Source: Euborellia annulipes (Eukaryota > Arthropoda > Insecta > Dermaptera > Anisolabididae). From it: DNA of 64,000 nt. Position numbers and translations under genes: made by a program. The stretch's first letter is position 1; every line of letters begins with the position of its first letter. The stretch covers positions 62,001 to 126,000 of the forward strand of contig JAKCPI010005660.1 in the NCBI GenBank assembly GCA_023213315.1, in the 5' to 3' direction. Under the pieces are notes generated by a model. The model saw nothing but the letters and a program-made list of their open reading frames with translations, was not told the origin of the DNA and made no database searches. Positions 50,901 to 59,900 of the stretch are shown here, in pieces.

Positions 50901-53900
50901 ACTAAAACCAGCTCTGTAGAGTTTTTGAATAAATTCATATGACTTTGATTTTTCAAACCAAAACACGGAGCTAGCACGCTCGGGTCCATTGAAGGTAGCT
51001 ATCTTTAACGCTCAGCTGCCGCTAGTGCTCGTGATAGTGAGATTCGGCACTAGCTAGTAATAATCAGAGAGGAAAAACAACAAAAATAAACAAAAAAATA
51101 ACCTAAAAAGAAAACTAATAAAAATGGTTGATTTTAATACCTTGGGATCATGCTTTTCGTTTCTGCGTTTTTGTTCCTGTTTTAATTGAAACAAAGTTAA
51201 TTCTTCTAGTTTTCTTCGTTCAGCTTCCTCTCTGATTTTTATTTGAGCAATTCGTCTTGATTGACGAACTGGCGTTGTTGAAATATCTTTTTTAAGATCA
51301 CCTTCTGAAACTCTCTTAACTTCTTCTAAGATACTATTGTCTTCTTCAATATCAAGGCCAAGAAGTTTACGAGCTGTAATATAAACATATTAAATAAGTG
51401 ATCTGATAATGCCGATTGTTAGACTAGCCCGCCATCTTTTGCAAGAGTGCTTAACTATTTGGCCGTTAATTTTTAAATAAATACGAAATTTTTTTTTGAC
51501 TTGGTCACTAATTTATGTAACATTTTGTTTCTTTTTTAAGGAAACCTATTTTAATCTAACTTAATGATACTGTAATTTATTATTTATTTATTTAAAATTG
51601 ACATGTACATAGGGCTTGTTCAGCCCCTCATTGTGTACAAATATTTAAAACAAAATAATTTAACAGAGTATCAACATTAGGCAGGTGAGACACCATGACT
51701 TGGTCTGCATAATCATATTAAACATTTAATATGTAATAACTTATACATTTCTAAGTAAATTCCATATAATTTTTAATAAATAATTACAATTTAAATAAAA
51801 TAAAGATAAATATGTCGAGTTTCATTTGAAGGACAAATCAACATAATTTCGATATGTTTCGTTAGATCTTAATTCAAAATTTTGTTTTTATAAGAATTTC
51901 CAAAATTGACATGTACATAGGGATTTGGCGTTAATAAAAAAATTTCGATATTTATGTCTTTGTTTTATTTAATTAATTTTTTTAAAAATGATATGGATTT
52001 GTGTTTAGAAATGTATCAGTTATTTGATATTAAATTTTTAATAAATTACAGTATCATTAAGTTAGATTAAAATAGGTTTTCTTAAAAAATGTTACGTTTT
52101 TACTGGCGCGCAGTATATTATGTAAATTGCTCACGAATTTAAATAATTAAAAAAAAAAATACTTTAAAATGCCTCTAGTTTCTGACAAAAGATTCAATGT
52201 GCCCTCCTGAAGCCCCTTAACTACAAAGTATAAATGAAAAAAACTTACTCTTTTTTCTAGCGGTAGGTGTCTTTTTTGCAGGTGGTGTTTCGACTTGCAC
52301 ATCTGATGTGACATCGCTTGAAACTTGAGGGCTGGTTCTTCTTCCTGAAATGTTTTTTGCCCTATTTCGTTGTCTTGCAATTGGCCGACCTCTAGCTCTC
52401 TTTTTATTAGAATCTTGTTTAGATTGTTCTTTCTTGTCTCCTCGTTCTTTTTGTCGCGATGGTGAGGTTTCTTCGTTTTCTTCACTGCTTGTTCCACCTT
52501 TTTGTTGTAGTAATTTGTTTTTTTCAATGTTACGTCTAAGTTCTATATCTGGAGTTCGTTTTACTCGTAGCCTTGGACGTTTTCCACCCGCACCATCATC
52601 GTCTTGTGTGTTTATTTCTTCAATATCGTCATCAGAATCCACTGATTGTGCCATTCTTGGATTGGAACGTTTTCTATTTTGCATACGCCCTGGTATACTT
52701 TCTTCAGATTTATTTTCTGTTGTTATTATTTTCTCTTTATTTCGCCTTAATAATTTCTTTGGCGTTTCTGATGCTTTTTCTTCTTCTGATTTTTCTGGAG
52801 GATTTGTATCAGTTTTTTTACTATTTTCATCCTTTTTATTTTTTAATACTTTATCAGATTCAGATTTATCTTCTTTATTAGAACTTAACTCATTGCCGTT
52901 TATTGGTTTACTTTTAGCAGGTAAAGTCTTATTTGATTTAAAATCAATTGAAAGAGATGAACTTTTTTCAATTATAGATGTTTCGTTGCTTTTTTGATTT
53001 TGTTTTCTTTTAATTTCTAAAGAAGAATTTATAGATATTGCTGATGACGTAGTTTTTGAGCTAGTAGTTTTGTTTTTGTTTAATATTTCCTCATCAACGG
53101 AACGTTTAATTTGTTGTCTTCTCCTGTTAGTCTCCGAATTGTTAATTTGACTTTTACTCTTCTCTTCAATTTTTGTAATTTCACAGTGCGAATTTGCAAG
53201 TGATTTCAGTGGAATATTTTTTTCTTTTTCACCTTTTTTAGTTAATTCATATTGTTGATTTTTAGTAAGGTGTTTATCGACTGATTGTTTAGAGAGACTT
53301 TCATTTAAAGATTTTTTATCCTTTACTAATGTTTGACAATTTGCAACTGTTTTATCTTTTTCAATAATTTCAATTTCTTTTAAATTTTTAATTTGGCATA
53401 TATCTTTAATTTGTTTAAGTTGTTTTTCTTTAGTGATATCAAGATCTTTTTTCTGTGTAAAGACATCAATTAATAAGTCTTTTCCCGTAAGAATTTTTTC
53501 ATTGTTTTTAGAATTTTTAAAAATACTTACTTCAGATGTAAGATCTTTTTCTTTAAAATCTTTAGTATTTTTAATTAAAGAAGCTTTTTCTCTTTCTTGA
53601 GAATATGTTTTGTCGATGTCAATTTTTTTGATTTTATCCTCCTCAGAAAGCCTTCTCGAGATATGAGAATCTGCATCTTTATCAAGTTGTAATTTATCCT
53701 TTTTGATGATATGAAAATTATTTTGTCGAGAAATTTTCTCTTTAGAATCCTTTGAAATATAATATAACTCATCAGATCTCAAATTTTCATCAGATTTATT
53801 AACTTTTAAATCTTCATCATTTTTATTTTGAGAATCCTTTTTAAAAATGAACCTATCATTTTCTTGTGAATCTGATAAATTTTTTAAAGAATGTTTCCCT

Positions 53901-56900
53901 TTAATTATTTCTTTATTTATTATAGAAGTTTCACCTGAAGTTGATGGAAGATTTGAAGATTCATTACGTTTTGATTTGATTATTTCAATTTTAACTTCAT
54001 TTGTTAATGAAAATTGATTGCTTTCTTTTGTAGGAGGAAATTTGACATCGTCTGATTTTGTAGATAATCTCCTTTGGAATTTAGGATTTTCTTCTGATTT
54101 GTGTGTAATCATTATACATTCTGGATTCAACTTTGAAAGAGGCGTTGCTGTATAATCTAAACTATCCAATTTTCTATTGAATAATAAATTATTCATTGGT
54201 TCATTATAAGGATTCTTCTCTTTAGAATAGTGGGAAAAAGATTTCAGCGGATGATCTGACTTTTCATCTTTTTCTTTAATTTTCAAATCTTTACATTCCA
54301 ATTCAGTACCTCTTGGTAATGATAAAGGTACTTTATCATGTAAATTTAAATACTGTGATTTTTCTTTTATATCATCTTGCCTATTTAATGATAAAGGTTT
54401 TTTAGAAAAACTCGTTGAAGATAACAATTTTGGTTTTGTTTCCTCTAAAGCTGCATTTCTTTTTAATTCTTCTTTTAATCCAAGTTCAAAAGATTTATTT
54501 AGATCTTCTGGTTTTTTTATTTTAATTGTACCTTCTTTTATTCTATTTTCAAAAGTGTTAGGTTTATGTGTTATATTATTTTCCGATTCGATGATTATTT
54601 TTGATTTTTCTACTTGTAATTCTTTATTAAGTGAGATTGGTTTTACTATTAAACTTTCAGGTAATTTTAAACAGCTAGGTCCAAAAATAAAGATGGTTCT
54701 GAAATATGGCTTTTAATTTCATCTTTGGTTTTTGTCTCTTTAAGTGAACTTATAGAACCAATTGTAATATCAGGGTAATTTTTCATTTGTGTTTTGTTGT
54801 ATTTTTCCGCGCCTATTAATGGATTTAATGGATTTATTCTCTCTGGCGGTTCGAAATTATTATTACTAGATATTTCATCTTTTTCTCTAAATTCAGTTTG
54901 AGGAACTTTGGTTTCATCTGTTTCGGTTGATAATCTTGATATAATAAGATCCGAATTGGATTTTCCCTCCCATCGTGGATTTTTCTTGAGATTTGATGAT
55001 GATTTTTTTATTACTTGAACACCCAATGTATGTTTTAGTTTATTTTCAGCAAGTTCTTGATCTAAATTAGATTCATCTGAAGATGCAAGAAAATGTTTTA
55101 ATTTTGAATCTAAAACACTTGATGTACTTGGAATAATAGATATATCTTTTCTTTCAGAAAGTAAATCCCCTTTATGTTGTTCATTTGAGGAAGAAGACGA
55201 TTTATTTCCAGATAAAATTGAAGCTTTTTTTTCAATAGATTTCTTTTCGTCAGATTTAATTAAATTTTGTTTTTCTTTTTTATCTGACGACTTACTATCA
55301 GATTTCTTGGATAAATCAAGTTCTTGCGTTGGCGTTTTCTCTGTTTTGTCAGCTACATTTGTCTTAATTGATGAACAATTATTTTCTAATTCTTTATTTT
55401 TGAGCGTGTCATTTGATTTTTCCTCTTTTTCAGAGTTTTCTGGATTTCCAGTCTCACAATCTTTTCCCGAGCCTTCACCTTTAATTAACATAACAGGTTC
55501 CTCGATAGCCTCGCCTACCTCAGGATCTTCTGTTTCTTCCTCAATACATTTTCTTTTGGCTTCTATATCATCCTGCTCACTAAGTTCCAAATTTCTTTTT
55601 TTATCAGATTTATTTTTTGAAGATAAATCCGTTGCTTGTTCTTCAAGAACTATTTCGTTTCCGTTTTCTTTTATTTCTTTTTCTAGAACATCTGTTGTTT
55701 CTTTTAATTCTTCTTTAAGGTTTTCATTTTTCTTTTCTTTTATTTCTTCTTTTATATCGTTTGTTGTTTCTTTTAAATTCTGTGTTAATTGTTTATCATT
55801 TCTCTTTTCTTTTATTTCTTCCTTTATTGTTTCTTTTGAATTTTGTGTTAATTCTACTTCATGGTTTTCATTTCTCTTTTCTTTTATTTCTTTCTCTAAC
55901 TCATCTGTAGATTCTTTTGAATTGTGTTTTGTTAATTCTTCTTTATTTGTTTTTACTTTTATTTCTTCATCTTGTTTATTTGCCTTTATTTCTTCTTTTT
56001 CTACTTGAGTTTGTTCTTGTTTATGTTCTTTTACGTCATTTTTTTCATTTTCTTCTATGCTTTCTTTATTTTCTTCTAGAACTGGTTTTTTATTCTCTTC
56101 TAAGTCTTGGTTTTTATTCTCTTCTAGGTCTTGGTTTTTATTCTCTTCTAAGTCTTGGTTTTTATTTTTTTCTAAATCGTCCATTTTATTTTTTTCTAAA
56201 TCCTCCATTTTATTTTTTTCTAAATCGTCCATTTTATTTTTTTCTAAATCTTCCATTTTATTTTCTTCTAAATCCTCCATTTTCTTTTCTTTTAGAATTT
56301 GTTTTGGATTTTCTTTTAGATTATCTGTTTTAGTTTCATCTATGTTTTGTATTTCATTTTTTTCTTCTTTTTTATTTTCTTCTTTATCTTGTTTAGTTTC
56401 TTTCAAGTCTTCATTTTCTTTTCCTATCTCTTCTTTTTTATCTTCCTTCACTTTCTCTTGTTCATTTTCTTTTTCATTCTCATTTGTTTTTAAGTCTTTT
56501 TGTGGTTCAGTTTGTTTTTCCATATTCACTGATTCTTTTATGTGTGTATCTTTGTTATCATTGTCAGTATTTTTGTTTATCTCTTCTGGATTGGGTTTGT
56601 TTGTTTTTGTAGTTTGATCTTTATTGATGAGATGTTCACTTTTATCAGTTTTATCTTCATTTTTAATAGAACTTTTGTCAATTTCTTTATCATTTTCATC
56701 ACTCTTTTCTTCTTCTGGTGTAGTTTTTCCATTCTCTTTAGGGGTTTCATCATAAGCCTCGTCTTTTTCTTCTACTTGTCCTGTATCAGTAATTGGTTTT
56801 TCCATTTCTAAACTATTACTGTCTTCATTTAATATGGGGTCATCTTTTTTAAATGGATCGTTTGATGATAATTGGCTCACCAAATGAACCAAATCTTCTC

Positions 56901-59900
56901 TATTTCTAAAAAAAATAAATTGAAATAATTTTTTTTTTTTTGGCCAACTATTATTATTAAATTTTTTATATACTTACTGAGCAACGAGTTCCCATGTTTC
57001 ATCGTCTAAATCTTCCCGATAGACTCTTAGATTACAATCATCATCCAAATGATACCAATAATTTTGTCCAAGTTTATCCCTTCCTATAGGTTGACTTCTA
57101 AGATCAGTTGCAGTCCACTTGTTAATTTCTGTTTTAAATTTTGAGTTCATATCAAATTGTAATTCCAATAAAACCTAAACATGAAACAAACAAAAATGTT
57201 TTAATTAATAAAAATTATTAATAAAAAAAGTGAGAGGAAAGCAGTAAAATAGATAAAGAAATCGAAATGAAGTTTGTAAGCTTATTCGTTTAGTTTTTTA
57301 TAATTTTATTTTGCCTCTGCCATTGTTTTGGAGAAATTTTTAGTCTCCTTCAATTGTCATTAATTATTATTATACTGGCTGTGAGTATTTAATATAGATG
57401 TATGGAATGGAGTCGGCCAAGGAAAAGTAAAAAATAAATTTATACCGTGGACGTTTCGAGCCCTCGACGCGCTCTTCCTCGGAACAGTGTAAGTGTCAGT
57501 TGTTACAGATGGTTTGTCATTTAACATCATTAAACAAATTTAACAACATTAATAATGCATTATGTGTTTGTTGAATGATTTAATAATGATTTTGTTATTA
57601 TACACAGCCTGTGTTTAAAAGTAAGGTTACTTGTACAATCTTTATTAAATCTTTCAACAAACACATGATATTAATTATTAATGTTGTTAAATTTGTTTAA
57701 TGATGCCAAATGACAATCTAATTACTATCATCTGTAACAATTAATACTTAGACTGTCCCGAGGAAGATGGCTAAGAGCGCTCACAGTAAAAATTTATTTA
57801 TTAAAGCTTTTGTGGTTTGTACGAGTATTATTATTATTATTATTATTATTATAGATCATATTTTGTATTAATTATTTATTAAAAATATATAAATACGGTA
57901 CAGTCTTTGTTTAATGATGTCAAATCACAAAAAATATATAAATAATGTACAGTATTTATATATTTTTAATAAATAATTAATACAAAAGATGGTCTATTAA
58001 AAACTGCCAAAATAATATAAATTTGTTTTTTATTTTTCCTTGGCTGAATCCATTCATACATCTATATTGTCATTAATATTGTAAATTTAAACTATGCAAC
58101 TGTATATTTCAAGAATAAGGCTATGAGTGATTGGGATATATATATATATATGTGACCGTCCACATGAAAAGGGGTCATAATTGAGTTTTTATGCTTTCTG
58201 TACTGAACACATCCTGCTGAAAAAACCAGTATTTTTAGAATTTTTTTATCATTTTTGTTTGGAAGCAGGGACGTATATAAGACCCCCCCTCCGAAATTTT
58301 TCAAATCTATATACATATATACGGGTATATAGTAAATATATATATTTTTATTTGAAAAAGTGCGTCCCATAAATAAAAGAAATAAAAAAAATGAAATATA
58401 TTAATAATAATATAAGTAATTTTTTAATAAAACATTTGTCTTTGAGAGGGCATCATCGCAAAATTTGAAATTAAACATAATCCTGCTCCTATTCACACAG
58501 TTACTCTTTCATCAAATAATTTGTCCAACCTTAATACTTTTTGAAATATCTTCAATGTATTAGTTGTTTGAAATCAGGGTATAGATTATTATTTTTATTT
58601 GATAGGTTTAAAACAGTTGCAACATGATGGTATTAGAAACTAAACGAGACGGCATGAATTATTTTTAAAAGGTCAGTTCAATCCATTTACTATGCGTTTC
58701 AATAATGTATTTATATGAATGAAATTTACTATTTTGAATTTTATGCCATTCTCATAATTATTAAGAAGATGAATTTGTTAATATACACGGCATTTTTACA
58801 TCTACAAGCAATACGAACATTAAATGAATGAAATAAAGGTTCTTAGAACCACCAAAATTTTACTGGTCTATAAAAAGTATAAATTCACTGTTATATATAC
58901 ATATTGAAAAGAATTCAATGAAGATGACATAAAACCAATACTTTCTGTATATATATTTCATATATAGGGTAAGAGAAAGTAAAATTAATTTTAATAAAAT
59001 ATCTTATTATGTGATGGAATTATTTGGACCATGGGAATTAATTATTTTTTCATCTAATTCCAGATGAAAAAAATAATTATAATTAATCAATATTTAAAGC
59101 TGGATAAGATTTTTAAAATAAATAATTCTACTAAGGCTATTTTTATGAATTTGGAAGATTCGGTTTTTATTAAATTTTTTTTTTAATATTCAAAGATTTT
59201 ATTTTACTATGAAGCTAACCAGGTGCATGCAATTACAATAGTTTCGGTTCATATTAGCAAGAACCACCATCAAAGGGTTGTTAAAAATATGAAAGAATAT
59301 TTCTTTAATTTCACAGTTTGTGACATGAATTAGCAGTTAGCAGTCACCATGTATATATATATATATAAGTGATAATCACTAGTAGATTTTCATAAATTCG
59401 CATTTAACAGTCTATTTTCAAAGTGATCATATATATATATATATATATATAGGCCTATAATTCTAACACAGAACTTTTCTCAAATTTAAATAAAAATTAA
59501 AATAAATAAATAACTATAATTTGGTTTTATAGGTTCATTGTATTGAGAGTGAAAACAATAGTTCTTGTCGATATGATTCTACAGCTGGTTGGCTTAAAAA
59601 TAAAATAAATTATGAGAATATGAGAATAAACTTTAATAAAAATCTGATCTTAATAACTTGCCAAATCGCAACAAGAAAAATACTATACATAGAATTTATT
59701 ATTTAATCAATATTAATTATAATAATGTTGTGGTCTCCAAATTTTTTGTTATTGTGCCAACTTTTTTCAAAAAATTCTTATGTTATAAGCTCTAATTTGA
59801 TAAATATTGTCATATTTGTAATTTAATTTCATTAAATAGAAACTATACACTCTAGTCTGAATAAGTATAATACAGTAAGAGATTTGAATTCATTTTGTAC

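Noticed and set aside
54430..54690. Two separate genes in RSF1 exon 4
   Set aside because: The second frame has no start codon context or promoter, composition is continuous, and exon phases require a single missing base.
55307..56811. Long plus-strand ORFs rich in Ser, Phe and Leu opposite RSF1 exon 4
   Set aside because: They mirror the low-complexity Lys/Glu coding on the minus strand, including the 24-bp repeat, and match no protein pattern.
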